Shown: one piece after another, positions 1 through 11,105 of the stretch
Layout of the letters: each line of letters starts with the position of its first letter
How positions within the stretch are numbered: position 1 is the stretch's first letter
Assembly (NCBI RefSeq): GCF_000764305.2
Contig: NW_025932041.1
Span: forward strand, 290,380-354,379
Source: Hyalella azteca
Lineage: Eukaryota > Arthropoda > Malacostraca > Amphipoda > Hyalellidae
Reading direction: 5' to 3'
Length of the DNA: 64,000 bases
The notes under the pieces: generated by a model
Databases searched by the model: none
What the model was told of the DNA's origin: nothing
The model's input: only the letters and a program-made list of their open reading frames with translations
Made by a program: the position numbers and the translations under genes

Positions 1-194
1 TGCTGCCTCCTGCACTGCAGTGTATGATGTATGCTGCCTCCTGCACTGCAGTGTATGATGTGTGCTGCCTCCTGCACTGCAGTGTATGATGTATGCTGCC
101 TCCTGCACTGCAGTGTATGATGTGTGCTGTGTCCTGCACTGCAGTGTATGATGTATGCTGCCTCCTGCACTGCAGTGTATGATGTATGCTGCCT
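1..194. repeat. 31-bp minisatellite, window starts inside it
   Basis: Six or so near-identical 31-bp units built on TGCTGCCTCCTGCACTGCAG followed by TGTATGATGTA or TGTATGATGTG. Copies differ by one or two bases. The array is cut by the window start, so its full length is unknown. Each unit carries the small palindrome CTGCAG within CACTGCAGTG. Confidence 0.95.
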
Positions 195-785
195 TCTACA
201 TCGTGTTGGGTGTGTGAATCCTTACTCCGAAATTTCTGATGATTTTAAAACTTGAATCTTATAATTCCCGTTATAGGAAAATTAAAACTATAATTTGATT
301 TAATAATTATTAATATTCATTTAAGCTCTTTAATGCAGCGGTTCATTTATTTTAAAACCCTACGGCTGAATAATTCGGCATATAACCATGCAGCGCACCA
401 GCCCCACTCACATTCAAGGTTGCATATTTATCTTAAATACGAGCACTAATGAAAATACATTAATTATTATTATAAATTAAAAAAAATTATTCGAGTAAAT
501 ACAGTTGTTTTTCAAATATATAAAACATGGATACTTTACAAGATTGTTGTAATCCTTGCTACCTTACGCAGCCTGCATGTATTTTGACGTAGTCCATCTC
601 TGAACTTCAGAGCAGCTACAGAATCAGAGCATATTGAGAACAGAGTACTCTATTTATTTTTTAATCAGAGCAGAGTACTCTGAAAAATATATAGGTCATC
701 TTGTCAAAATAGTGACACACTTCCTTACCAAAAGCACGAGCAGAAAACGAATACGTCTATTTGCCGGGTCAAACCGCGTCACGAT
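195..785. other. AT-rich sequence, no gene seen
   Basis: Low-GC unique-looking sequence with no convincing coding signal or repeat. A short open frame at 634-825 runs into the following simple repeat and has no recognisable domain. Confidence 0.6.
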
Positions 786-787
786 GA

Positions 788-898
788 CCCGGGCAAGAGT
801 AAGAGTAAGAGTAGTACAAGAGTAAGAGTAAGAGTAGTAAGAGTAAGAGTAGTAAGAGTAAGAGTAGGGTAGAGTAAGAGTAGCAAGGGTAAGAAGTA
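788..898. repeat. (GAGTAA)n-type simple repeat
   Basis: Imperfect run of AAGAGTAAGAGTAGT words, a hexamer mixed with a 9-mer. Confidence 0.9.
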
Positions 899-1011
899 CA
901 TCGATGTATTAACAAAGTCTCACTTAATTATATTTTTAGCGAGGAAGTATTCTTTCTGTTGCAGCTTATGCTCGCAGTTAGAAGTGCAATGTTTTTTGGT
1001 CTTTAAAATCC

Positions 1012-1245
1012 ATTATGAGGTTATCATCACATCCATTATGAGGCTATCCATTATGAGGTTATCATCACATCCATTATGAGGCTATCCATTCTGAGGTTAT
1101 CATTACATCCATTATGAGGCTATCCATTCTGAGGTTATCATTACATCCATTATGAGGCTATCCATTCTGATGTTATCATTACATCCATTCTGAGGTTATC
1201 ATTACATCCATTATGAGACTATCATTACATCTATTTTGAGGTTAT
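1012..1245. repeat. Nested 17-36 bp tandem repeat
   Basis: Repeated CATCCATTATGAGGCTATC and CATTCTGAGGTTATCATTA blocks alternate, giving a higher-order unit of about 36 bp made of two diverged half units. Confidence 0.85.
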
Positions 1246-1651
1246 TAATAATACCCAAAAAATTCGTACTCATAAATGTAACAAACACCTCGTGCTGCGG
1301 ATCATCACCGAACCAACTTCAGCGTAACCATTTATCTTACAACTTCTCAACTGCAGCACCAATTTCAACTTTAGGGGCATTTCAACTTTGAAGGATTTTG
1401 TTGTTAAAATCTGTACCGAGCATAACCGCCCTCTGGACATTCGCTCGATAGCCACTATTTGCAACCTATTATCACTATTACATCTCTGAGGGCAACCAAT
1501 AAGATAAGAGATAGATAGATAGTCTATATAGATAGATAGTCTATCTAAGATAGTCCCATTTTGCAACTAATTTTCAATTGTACATCTATTTGTGCAAGCA
1601 AAGATGTTCTTAAGAAAATCACCATTCGCAACCGACTTTCACCAAGTCAAG

Positions 1652-1790
1652 GATACCTGCAACCGATGTCTTCGATATAACCACAATCTGCAACCGATGT
1701 CTACAATATAACCACAATCTGCAACCGATGTCTACAATATAACCACAATCTGCAACCGATGTCTACAATATAACCACAATAAGCAACCGT
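1652..1790. repeat. 31-bp tandem repeat
   Basis: Four copies of a unit starting CTGCAACCGATGTCTACAAT and ending in ATAACCACAAT. Flanking DNA at 1246-1651 has a short TATC/AGATAGAT run near 1507-1550 and nothing else recognised. Confidence 0.9.
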
Positions 1791-1886
1791 CCATCACTAA
1801 GACTGCATCACACTTCACTGTTCTCGCTGTCAATATTCACATCGTAAGCAACCATTGCACCCATTTAGTAATTAACTATCATTTTA

Positions 1887-3325
1887 TCACCATAAACTAT
1901 AATCTTCAAGATCGTCTTCATCGTAGGTGACGTTAAACAAGCACTGCTGACACTCGACGTCAGGCGAACAGACGCCGGTGTCAGCGTCGAAGTTCTGACC
2001 GTCAGGACAGGTTTTGTGCAGTTTATATGGCGGTTCGCAGTAGTAGAAAGCAGTGCAGTCTGCGTTGTCAGGAATTAACTGCCCAGGATGTGTGCAGTAA
2101 CTTGTACATTCCGTACAGCTAGTGTAGCACATGGTCACGTCGGTAGTACATTCATGGTTGATGTAGTCATAGTACATGTCAGCCTCACAGCTTTGGGATA
2201 TAAGTTCCCCAGTCTGGAGGCAAATGGAGAACCTGGTGCAGTTGAAAGGGTCGGGGAGAATTTGGCCGGGGATGTCGCAGGGGAAATCACATGGGCTGCA
2301 TGGGGAGGTGCAGTACCCCACAGGGGCCTCAGACAGGGGCTCGCACGCCCCACCGGCGGGGGCGTTGGGGTTGAAATACTCTAGGACGTTGCAGGCGTGG
2401 GGCCCCTGGGGCGTCACTGGGGAAGATTTTGTTGAATTATTACCGAAATAATGTAAAATTAATTGTTTATTTATTCAAGGCGATTTAATGTAACTTTCGC
2501 GGATGGACAGGAAGACTTTAAATGAAAATAGATAATTTTATATAAAATACAATCAGGTTTTTGTAATATCGGAAATGAAAATATATTTGAATGGAAAATT
2601 CCCTTATACAAACATTGAATAGCAATATCAAACAGTCGAATAAAATCAGATACTGTATATACTATATACTGTATATACTGCGTGTAACCAGATACTGTAT
2701 ACAGCAACAGAAACTTGACACATAAAATAACACACAATTCATACATGAAATAAGTTGTTGAGTACAATTTAAATGATACGTGAACTTTTAATAATGTATG
2801 TGAATGCTATATTAAATAGAATCATCTTAATTCCATTGATCATGCGAACACAGCACTGCACACAGATTCATATAGTGTATAAGAATATTAATTGATTCAA
2901 AATTCATTGAGAAATATAAGTCAAAATTTCCCTGATTCAGATGTTCAAAACTTAGAGAACACTTCACAGTGTTCATTAAGAACAGATTGTATTTTTTTAT
3001 GAAAAATCAGTCCATATTTTGTGAATACCCAATTTTGAATATATCCCCCCACCCTATTTTGCGGATACACCCCCCCACACACACCCCGCTCACCCCCTCA
3101 CCCCACTCACCCACTCACTCCCTCACCCTACTCACCCCACTCACCCCACTCACCTCACTCACCCCACTCACCCCACTCACCCCACTCACCCCACTCACCC
3201 CACTCACCCCACTCACCCCCATCCACGCAGGTGTAGAACTGCGTGCAGTTGCTAGGGTCGGGGACGGCGGCCCCCACGCGCCCCTCACACAGCGGTACGC
3301 AGGCCGACCAGCCCCACACAGCGGG
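1887..3325 (-). CDS. Chitin-binding type-2 (peritrophin-A/CBM14) repeat protein, 3' part
   Basis: Two minus-strand exons are visible: 3325-3217 and the terminal exon 2416-1887, ending in TGA at 1889-1887. The upstream exon follows an acceptor CACAG and ends at GATGGGG before GTGAGT. The terminal exon follows CTTCCCCAG. The phase-1 join reads cleanly through a CBM14 domain. The visible part (about 212 codons) holds three six-cysteine CBM14 domains. Each shows the PDxxNCxxFxxC core, for example DPSNCTQFYTC, DPFNCTRFSIC and DNADCTAFYYC. Between domains are short cysteine linkers (CTSPCSPCDFPC, CYTSCTEC), and the protein ends in an acidic tail (YDEDDLEDY). Family knowledge: such proteins are secreted and bind chitin in cuticle or peritrophic matrix. 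The signal peptide and N-terminal exons are not in view and must lie above 3325. No catalytic chitinase or deacetylase domain is visible, so the exact role is open. Confidence 0.85.
2417..3060. other. Rest of the intron of the chitin-binding gene
   Basis: AT-rich intron sequence between the two minus-strand exons. A short TATACTGTATATACTG run near 2650-2700 is the only local structure seen. Confidence 0.6.
3061..3225 (-). repeat. 9-bp array of consensus 5' splice sites after a chitin-binding exon
   Basis: On the minus strand the intron begins GTGAGTGGG and this 9-mer repeats about a dozen times (CTCACCCCA on the plus strand), with shorter variants further in. Every unit contains GTGAGT, the consensus donor. 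The unit is a multiple of three and encodes repeated Gly-Glu-Trp if read through, so a donor shift would not break the frame. Confidence 0.9.
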
Positions 3326-3829
3326 CTGTGTATACATTTGTCAATTTGAATTTAACATAATATTTTTTTATTCATTAAATTTTCGTTAAACCTGGTGTTT
3401 AATAAGATTAAGAAATTTTTATCTTAACAAGTTAGTGAATTTGTGTCAGGATTTTATAAAAGTATATTTTTTTATTGTTAATCGCTCATTTCCAAACATT
3501 TGCTCTGCATATGAGACTACGTCATAAAAATTCCAAGGATTAAAGCGCTTGCTTTTCGTCAATTAATTTTAGAGCTGTTCATTCTTGAGAAATGAAGATA
3601 TTTTCCCTATTTTTATTATGCCGTTCGATTAAATATACAGTTGTGTGCATTGCGCATCAGCGTACGTATGTATGACGTCACGAACCTCCTTCGCTAGACT
3701 GGCAGAGCATAAAGGTATATAGTTATCGAAATTAAAACCTACTTGCGTAGAAATGACATGACCTACGTTTTTTATGCATTAACGTTGTCAAATGATGCAC
3801 ATTTCAGTGAATATCAACCCCATTCACCA
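3326..3829. other. AT-rich spacer or upstream intron of the chitin-binding gene
   Basis: No further CBM14 exon could be found on the minus strand here. It is probably intron if the gene continues to the right. Confidence 0.4.
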
Positions 3830-3945
3830 TCACAACACTCGCAACTCACCATCACAACACCCCAACTCACCATCACAACACCCGTAACTCACCATCACAA
3901 CACCCGCAACTCACCATCACAACACCTCCAACTCACCATCATTGC
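3830..3945. repeat. 20-22 bp tandem repeat
   Basis: About five copies of AACTCACCATCACAACACCC separated by 0-2 bases. Confidence 0.9.
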
Positions 3946-4530
3946 CAGGGTCCACATCACGTATACGATCTTCATTGTTTCTTATTGTTAATGCGAACAA
4001 AAATTAAAAATTACAGCAGTTAGTAGAAAATAACTTATTAATAGTGATCAAGGCGTATAGTTGTACAATAAATTTGCAGTGATTTAATTTATCTACTAAA
4101 AGAATAAAAAGATATATTTTAAATAATAATTGAGTCCCTGATGAAAACTGGAAATCCAGTATATTAATTCTTATGTATTTATATCCTTATATATTGGGCA
4201 TATCTTGTAACTGGAACTTGATTCTTGAGCTTTAAAGTTTTTAAAAAAATAATACTATTGCTGTTCTATCATTGCGTCAACATCGCACAAATATCATTAA
4301 ACGATAAAATATTGCTGTTATAGTGCCATTGCATTGTTAAATCACACAAACAAGAAAATTGTCAAGTTTTCTATTCAATTAAAGCAGTTATTTCCGTTAA
4401 AACATTATCATTAGACATTATCTTGCCCCAGTTTGCGTATCACTATTTTTATCCTAAATCATTCTTATCATAGTCATGGCTCCTTAGCATTACTATAATC
4501 AAATTTTGATTGCCAGATTGAAAACTTTTT

Positions 4531-4676
4531 AGCGCATTTTCTCATTTATGAAAAAATGCACTATTGTGCTCGCCATGTTCGTCTGTCCGTCCGTCTGTTT
4601 GTCCGTCCGTGACTTCACGTTTTCGTCGACGAGAAAATGCGCTCTCTGTCACTCACTGCAGTGAGTACTGAGTTAT
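4531..4676 (+). mobile_element. GCGC-type palindromic dispersed repeat, copy 1
   Basis: Starts AGCGCATTTTCTC and has GAGAAAATGCGCT at 4641-4653, an inverted pair. A GTCCGTCCGTCTG pyrimidine/purine-biased core lies between, followed by CACTGCAGTGAGTACTGAGTTAT. Other copies are at 13641-13777 (minus) and 24679-24828 (plus). Confidence 0.85.
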
Positions 4677-4724
4677 TTGTTATATGTTTCGGCTCGAAAA
4701 GTTTAGGCCACCACAATTTTTATC

Positions 4725-4960
4725 TGCACCAGTTCACATACCGCATTTCATAACGCGTTTTCTGCACTAGTTCACATACCGGGTTTTGTAACGCGTTTTC
4801 TGCACCAGTTCACATACCGTATTTCATAATGTTTTTTTTCTGCACTCGTTCACATACCGTATTTCATAACGCGTTTTCTGAACAAGTTCACATACCGTAT
4901 TTCACAACGCTTTTTCTGCACCAGTTCACATACCGTATTTTATAACGCGTTTTTTCAGTT
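4725..4960. repeat. ~38-bp satellite inside the fold-back element
   Basis: Six copies of TTCTGCACCAGTTCACATAC followed by CGTATTTCATAACGCGTTT, with small variants. Confidence 0.9.
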
Positions 4961-5102
4961 CGTTCATGATTTAGGATAAAAATAGTGATACGCAAACTGT
5001 GGCAAGATAATGTCTAATGATAATATTTTAACGGAAATAACTGCTTTAATTGAATAGAAAACTTGACAATTTTCTTGTTTGTGTGATTTCATGCAATGGC
5101 AC

Positions 5103-6772
5103 GGTGTAAGTTCAGTAAGGATCTGCACTGTACCAAAGAATCTTTGCAGGTACCGTAGAATGTGCAGTAATAGCATATAGAGCCATCACAGCACAAACTG
5201 GCCCGTGAGAATGCAACACATGCCGATCCTTATCGCCACATACGATGCCGATATCTCTTGCTTCTGGGAACTGCCTTACTGGGTCAAAATTAACCATTAC
5301 GCTCATTTGTATGTTGATTGCAACTTTGAAGAAAGATGGAAATTATCCTTAAAATCTGGGATCTACCCGTGTAAATTACCCTAGGGATCTGTGGTTTACC
5401 CGTATAAATTACCCTAAAATTTGTAAAATTTCCATTATAGTTACCCTAAAACTGAGATTTCCTCCTTGAAAATCACGCTTAGGAGTTGACCTAGGAAATT
5501 ATTTAGCAGTACCAGCTAGCAAATTTCATTAATATCGTACTTGTTATCTATGCTTAATAAAAAAAACACCGTGCATCTTGAACTTATTACTTATCATCGT
5601 ACTTGTTACTTATCATTGTAACTTATCATCCGTTGCCATTCAGAAATGTTCACGCGTAGACTCGCTGACCCCTCGTGGAGCTGTGCGGTGTGCATGTCAG
5701 TCGCATGGAATAAGAAACATCACCAGCTAACCTTTGTTATTATTTACAAAATTACGGGAACTTCAATAGCTTCCATATAATCAAACATCGTCTTTTTGAC
5801 ATATAATGAATAAATATTCACTGAGTTTTAAAGTCAAATGTAGTCACAATTTTTTCATTTGCTGGACCAAGCTATAACTCAGAAAAATTAGGCACATTGT
5901 CCAAATAGTGACATACTTTTTTAACATATCGGGTGTAGAGAGTAAACCTGGAATATAGTGGCCATACGAATGATATAGAGGCTATTTGTTAGTGATATAG
6001 TCTCTATATAGAGGCTCTCCTAGGGATATAGTTGCAATATAGGCTACATACTAATGGTATATTGCAAAGTATAGAGGCCAAACTAGTAAAATGTGCCGTT
6101 TGGAGAGTGACATACTAGTTGTGAAATAGAGCTCATAAGAGAAATGTAGATTATTTAGAGAGGCCATCTGAAAGTTATATATGGAGCCTATATGAAAGTT
6201 GCTGCTTATGGCGCTACATTTTTCGCATTCGTACTCCATCATCATTCACCATAGAGTTGTTGTTTAACGTCTACACCCATGATAATCACTTCTTATAGTC
6301 ACTAGCTATTGCACTATGGGTTGGCGAAAAAATGATCTTTCATGCAGATGCGACAGTGTTTTTAAGACCATTGAAGCACATCTTTGATATGCATTGCATT
6401 TAAAAAGATATTTCTTCTCATAACTTCAGTTTCTAATTTTTGATTTCGAACCCTTCGAAGGAACGAATAATTTTCACAGATCCTTGGTGATGATAGGGCT
6501 CCATCCGCCCAGATGACAAAATCCGGGCTTTATCACCCCGCCATGTGAGCCTTGAGAAAATAATCACTCTGATTATTACTCAGAGGAAATATTGTGCACA
6601 GCTTAGACAAATCCGCGACACGTGTTTCATTTTGCGGACCGGAGCGCCTCGTGAGGGCAGCACGTGTTCCGAGGCCAGGGCTTCCGCGTCTCCGTTCCGG
6701 CACGCGGCGAGCGGCAAATTGCGGATGATGTTCTCCAGGGAGATTCCGGGCAGATTATCCGCATAGCTCACT
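5103..6772. other. No gene seen
   Basis: Mixed AT-rich DNA. A loose TTACCC-containing repetition occurs at 5365-5455 and a 'TATAGAGGC' repetition at 5950-6080. A modestly GC-rich block at 6480-6770 has short open frames on both strands but no recognised protein. Confidence 0.5.
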
Positions 6773-6890
6773 AGATCATCATTTGATCGGATGATGTTAT
6801 GACGTCATTTGATCAGATGATGTTTTGACGTCATTTGATCAGATGATGTTTTGACGTCATTTGATCAGATGATGTTCTGACAGGAAGTTA
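6773..6890. repeat. 26-bp tandem repeat carrying perfect CRE palindromes
   Basis: Four units of CATTTGATCAGATGATGTTT plus TGACGT. Unit junctions create TGACGTCA, the CREB/ATF consensus, at 6800-6807, 6826-6833 and 6852-6859, exactly 26 bp apart. Confidence 0.9.
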
Positions 6891-7484
6891 TGATATCATC
6901 GAGCTCTCATTTCACTTGTCTGTAGATCAAAATGTATGGTATAAAAGTTTTAATGAATTTTTTTATTATTAAAGTTTAATACTCATGAGATTAATTCGTT
7001 ATTAATTAGCTGTTATAAAATACAGATTTGTATCATATCACCGGTTATAGATAACCCATTTGCGTGTATGTGTCCAGCTACAATGACTCATAAGTTCATC
7101 ACAGTAGACTGATAAATGATGAAAAATTATGATAAATTTAATTATCCGTTTTCTACTTGTATTCATACATTCAAGCTTCATTTGAACGGCCGTTGCGCTA
7201 GAAATTGCAGTGCCAATTTAGTATTTATTATCGATTTAGATGTAAAATAGCATCATAATCAATGACGCCACTATTCCTTTTCCTCAGCCATTGAATTGTT
7301 AATTAAATCTTATATTTTACAGCCTCTTCCCACAACTTTGTAACATGTGATCCCAGCAAATTGTATTACAAACGCGACAATATTCTAGGCAATTTATCAA
7401 GTTGTTCTTAACTTACTTTACTTCAGCCTTAAGAAATTTTTTTCGCTTCTATTTCAGAAATTATCTTTCACACTGACATGCATC
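6891..7484. other. No gene seen
   Basis: AT-rich sequence without repeats or coding signal that I recognise. Confidence 0.5.
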
Positions 7485-7935
7485 ACCGAAGTCTTTAGCT
7501 CTTCAGTCCCACCACCATTGACTCGCATCACCGGTCTGTGGCTCTTCAGTCCCACCAACATTGACTTGCATCACTGAAGTCTTTAGCTCTTCAGTCCCGC
7601 CACCATTAACTCTCATCACCGAAGTCTTTAGCTCTTCAGTCCCGCCACCATTAACTCGCATCACCGAAGTCTTTAGCTCTTCAGTCCCGCCACCATTAAC
7701 TCGCATCACCGAAGTCTTTAGCTCTTCAGTCCCGCCACCATTGACTCGCATCACCGAAGTCTTTAGCTCTTCAGACCCGCCACCATTAACTCGCATCACC
7801 GAAGTCTTTAGCTCTTCAGTCCTGACGCCATTGACTCGCATCACCGAAGTCTTTAGCTCTTCAGTCTCGTCACCATTAACTCGCATCACCAAAGTCTTTA
7901 GCTCTTCAGTCCTGACGCCATTAACTTGCCTCTAA
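7485..7935. repeat. 45-bp minisatellite, open on both strands
   Basis: About ten copies of a 45-bp unit (CATCACCGAAGTCTTTAGCT, CTTCAGTCCCGCCACCATTA, ACTCG). Because 45 is a multiple of three and the unit lacks stops, long frames exist on both strands (plus TEVFSSSVPPPLTRI, minus MRVNGGGTEELKTSV). No start context, domain or splice context suggests translation. Confidence 0.9.
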
Positions 7936-8039
7936 CATCATCGACCATCCAACCTCATTGAGGACTTCAGGTCGATAACGTGAAGGTGATCTGCTAAACG
8001 CTTGTCGTGTTCTCAACAAGATGCTCGCCGCCAGCCTAC

Positions 8040-8090
8040 GGTGGTCACGTGACTTGGTTCCGCGTCACGTGACGTCACGTGGGAGAGCAG
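8040..8090. promoter_or_regulatory. Cluster of CACGTG E-boxes with one CRE
   Basis: CACGTG occurs at 8046-8051, 8066-8071 and 8076-8081. The last two overlap a TGACGTCA at 8070-8077. Three E-boxes in 36 bp of low-GC surroundings are notable, but no nearby transcription start is identified. Confidence 0.35.
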
Positions 8091-8379
8091 CTGCGTTGTT
8101 ATAAGCAAAATCAGGAAACTATAACAGCAGTGATGGCGCTGTTTTTACATAGGTTTATAAATCTCTACTCTCAATATTTTAGTTTCAACGCTTAGTTGAC
8201 TCTTCAGACTTCATTTGAAAATCTCTGAAACAGCCTCGTCAATTCACGGCTTTTGCTATTTATTCAAATTCAAACAATATATTTTAATTATATCGCTAAA
8301 AATGTTATGGGCATTATTTAACACAAATACTAAATGTTCATAACACTCACACCCATAGTAAAATAAGTGCTCACGAACA

Positions 8380-8560
8380 TTGGAGAATACTCCGTACTAA
8401 ATGCCCACAAATGTAATCTCTGCAATAAATGCGCTCAAATAACTGTAAACTCTGTACTAAATGCTCACGAATAACTGTAATTAAGCTGTAAACTCTGTTA
8501 TAAATGCTCACGAAAAGCAGCTAACTCTGAACTAAATACTCACAAATAACTGTAAAATTT
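8380..8560. repeat. Degenerate tandem repeat
   Basis: Diverged copies of GTAAACTCTGTACTAAATGC followed by TCACGAATAACT. An old array. Confidence 0.7.
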
Positions 8561-8574
8561 GTACGGAAAAAATT

Positions 8575-8880
8575 AATAATCAAGAAAGATATTAGGTCAA
8601 GGGTGGTCACTGCCGGCTGCGGCCCAGGCGGTGAACTGATCCTCTTAACTGATAAGCGCGGGAGGGCGCAGTAATGCGATTAATTACTCGCTCTTCACTG
8701 AATACTGATCGTGAGATCACGCACGGTTAAGAGACTTTGCGTGACGCATGATGCGCTTCATGCGTGTCAGTTGATGCCGTGATGCGTCATGCCAACATGC
8801 GCCATATGAAAGTTGATGCGCCATGTCACCGAGTGCCATATGACAGTTGATGCGTCGTGTCAACGTGCGCCAGCTTCTTT
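8575..8880. other. Moderately GC-rich block with homeodomain-type sites and a TGATGCG repetition
   Basis: Contains TGCGATTAATTACTCGC and a series of TTGATGCGCCATATGA-like repeats near 8755-8870. No coding signal. Could be a regulatory element or decayed satellite. Confidence 0.35.
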
Positions 8881-9731
8881 ATCACATAAGATAAGTCACA
8901 TATATAATTTATCATACCGCATGAGTGGTATCATAAAAGCTTTTCAAAACACGTATTTCAGCCGCACCACAATATGTTTTTTTTTGTCTTAACAGTTGCG
9001 TCACAACAGATTCATCACAAAAGATTGATCACAACAGATATATTTCAACAGCTATTGTCACGGTTAAATTTTTCCAGCCGAAGATCGGCCGGCATTGCTG
9101 CGCCAGGTATGCGCTAAGCTTACATGTGCTCAGTATGCGCGATGCACAAGCGCATTATATTAAAAATTATTTATTAAAGTCGCAATGTGGAGCACAAATT
9201 GGTCATCCACTCTGCACCAACACCAAGACCAGAATCCTGAATGGATTGCTGACTAAGAAAGAGATATTTTGCCTACTTTTGTTCAGTATATACTCACAAA
9301 TAATATAATATACAGCAGGAAAATTATAAAAGTAATGAAAAATATGAACATATAAAACATATACCGGTAGTCTGGATGTATATTTTTTACCAAACTAATG
9401 CAATTACCGCGAATGATCTTATGTCAACTCCATTTTCTTTTTAATTATTAAATTAGTAGGTGTTATCAAGTTCCATTTACCACAGATAATGCGTTATATT
9501 TTTTAATGTCGTAATGAAAATGCCCAAACAACTGCACAAACATTAGTAATTGAGCATTTTCGTACATGCCACACTCACTCATCCTATTCAGGAACGCTCC
9601 CCCACTTGCCTTTTATGTTGACGAACAAATTTAGCCTTTTTACCATTGAAGCAATCGTGGGAACAAAATACGAGAGTCCCCCACCGCCGGCATTCCTTCA
9701 TCCCTGTTTTCCTACCCTCCTGTTATCCTGG
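8881..9731. other. No gene seen
   Basis: Unremarkable AT-rich DNA. A short frame at 9126-9308 has no recognisable domain. Confidence 0.5.
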
Positions 9732-9952
9732 GTACTGTTGCCGCTGGAACAACAGAACACAACACGCGTCCTGTTGCCGCTACAACAACAGAACACAACA
9801 TGTTTCCTGTTGCCGCTACAACAACAGAACACTACACGCGTCCTGTTGCCGCTAGAACAACAGAACACAACACGCGTCCTGTTGCCGCTAGAACAACACA
9901 ACACAACACGCGTCCTGTTGCCGCTAGAACAACAGAACACAACAAGCGTTCG
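9732..9952. repeat. 36-bp minisatellite
   Basis: Six copies of a 36-bp unit (TGTTGCCGCTAGAACAACAG, AACACAACACGCGTCC). It is open on both strands because the unit is a multiple of three. Confidence 0.95.
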
Positions 9953-10087
9953 CCTTGTTAACAAATCGGCAATCGACCAGCATGACTCAATCGCCCTCGA
10001 GTTTTTCATTGTTTCCTAAAGCAACACTTCGCCGCAACGCTGCTCTGCTGGAGGGCAAGTGGATCATACTACACGAAACCTGACACC

Positions 10088-10375
10088 ACATCTCCTCCCT
10101 TCTGTATACTTCCCCAATTGGTGGGGGTTCCCCACTCCCTCCCCTCTGTATACTTCCCCAATTGGTAGGTGTTCCCCACCCCCTCCCCTCTATATACTTC
10201 CCCAATTGGTAGGTGTTCCCCAGCCCCTCCCCTCTGTATACTTCATCAATTGGTAGGTGTTCCCCAGCCCCTCCCCTCTGTATACTTCCCCAATTGGCAG
10301 GTGTTCCCAGCCCCTCCCCTCTGTATACTTCCCTAATTGATAGGTGTTCCCCAACCCTCTGTAAATTTCCCCAAT
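10088..10375. repeat. ~43-bp minisatellite
   Basis: Six to seven copies built on CCCCTCTGTATACTTCCCCA followed by ATTGGTAGGTGTTCCCCAGCC, the last copies shortened. Confidence 0.95.
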
Positions 10376-10437
10376 AGGTGGGTGTTGTTTTTTGGCATTC
10401 ACTGAGCAAGATGAACGTACACCCCAATGTTCAACCA

Positions 10438-10865
10438 CTAGGTGAGCGTTGGCCCCACATGTCCCATCCTCCTAGTAAGATGACACCTCACGTCCCCACT
10501 AGGTGAGTACTGGCCCCACGTGTCCCACTAGTAAGACGACACCCGATGTCCCCACTAGGTGAGTACTGGCCCCACGTGTCCCTCTAGTAAGACGACACCC
10601 ACGTCCCCACTAGGTGAGTACTGACCCCACATGTCCCCCTTGTAAGACAACACCTCACGTCCCCACTTAGGTATGTGTTGGTCCCACATGTTCCCCTAGT
10701 AAGATGACACCCCACTTCCCCACAAGGTAGATGTTGGCCCCACATGTCCCATAAGTAAGACGACACCTCACGTCCCCACAAGGTGAGTGCTGGCCCCACA
10801 TGTCCCATAAGTAAGACGACACCTCACGTCCCCACGAGGTGAGTGTTGGCCCCACATGTCCCCCT
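10438..10865. repeat. ~55-57 bp minisatellite
   Basis: About eight copies of a unit with TGAGTACTGGCCCCACGTGT, CCCACTAGTAAGACGACACC and TCACGTCCCCACTAGG. Many copies hold CACGTG. Confidence 0.95.
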
Positions 10866-10879
10866 GCAACAGCCCTCGT

Positions 10880-11105
10880 TGCGCGCGCAGATCGTCTTTT
10901 GTTTGCTCTTCTTTGCGGCGGTCAAGCGGCGCTCGGTCACGTGGCGGCGAGGCGCGGCGGTGGGAGTGATTTTGTCGCTCTATAAAAGCTTCGTTCTCTT
11001 CATCGATAACTTATTGATGTGCTTTTAATCGTTATTATAGCAACATGAAAGCTTCGTTCTCTCCATCGATAACTTATTGATGTATTTTTAATCGTTATTA
11101 AAGCA
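10880..11105 (+). promoter_or_regulatory. GC-rich block with TATA box and 62-bp duplication
   Basis: GC-rich sequence (10865-10970, including GGTCACGTGG) is followed by CTATAAAAGC at 10980-10989. The TATA-proximal segment beginning AAAGCTTCGTTCTC is then repeated once about 62 bp later. It looks core-promoter-like, but no downstream gene is identified. Confidence 0.3.

Larger units (their letters stand above)
4323..5102. mobile_element. Fold-back element with ~140-bp inverted arms
   Basis: The left arm (about 4323-4468) starts GTGCCATTGCATT and ends TTTTTATCCTAAATCATT. The right arm (about 4966-5102) is its near-perfect reverse complement, ending AATGGCAC. Between the arms lie a GCGC-type palindromic repeat (4531-4676) and a 38-bp satellite. 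No coding capacity is seen. Long inverted arms around tandem repeats are the classic layout of fold-back (FB-like) transposons. No clear target-site duplication was found. Confidence 0.8.

Noticed and set aside
7503..7935. Long open frames on both strands over the 45-bp repeat as a repetitive protein
   Set aside because: The unit length is a multiple of three and lacks stops in two frames, so the frames follow from the repeat. No signal peptide, exon context or domain.
9606..10438. Open frames over the 36-bp and 43-bp repeats (LLPLEQQNTTRV, GEVYRGEGLGNTYQL)
   Set aside because: Translation of minisatellites only; frames on both strands, no conserved start or flanking coding sequence.
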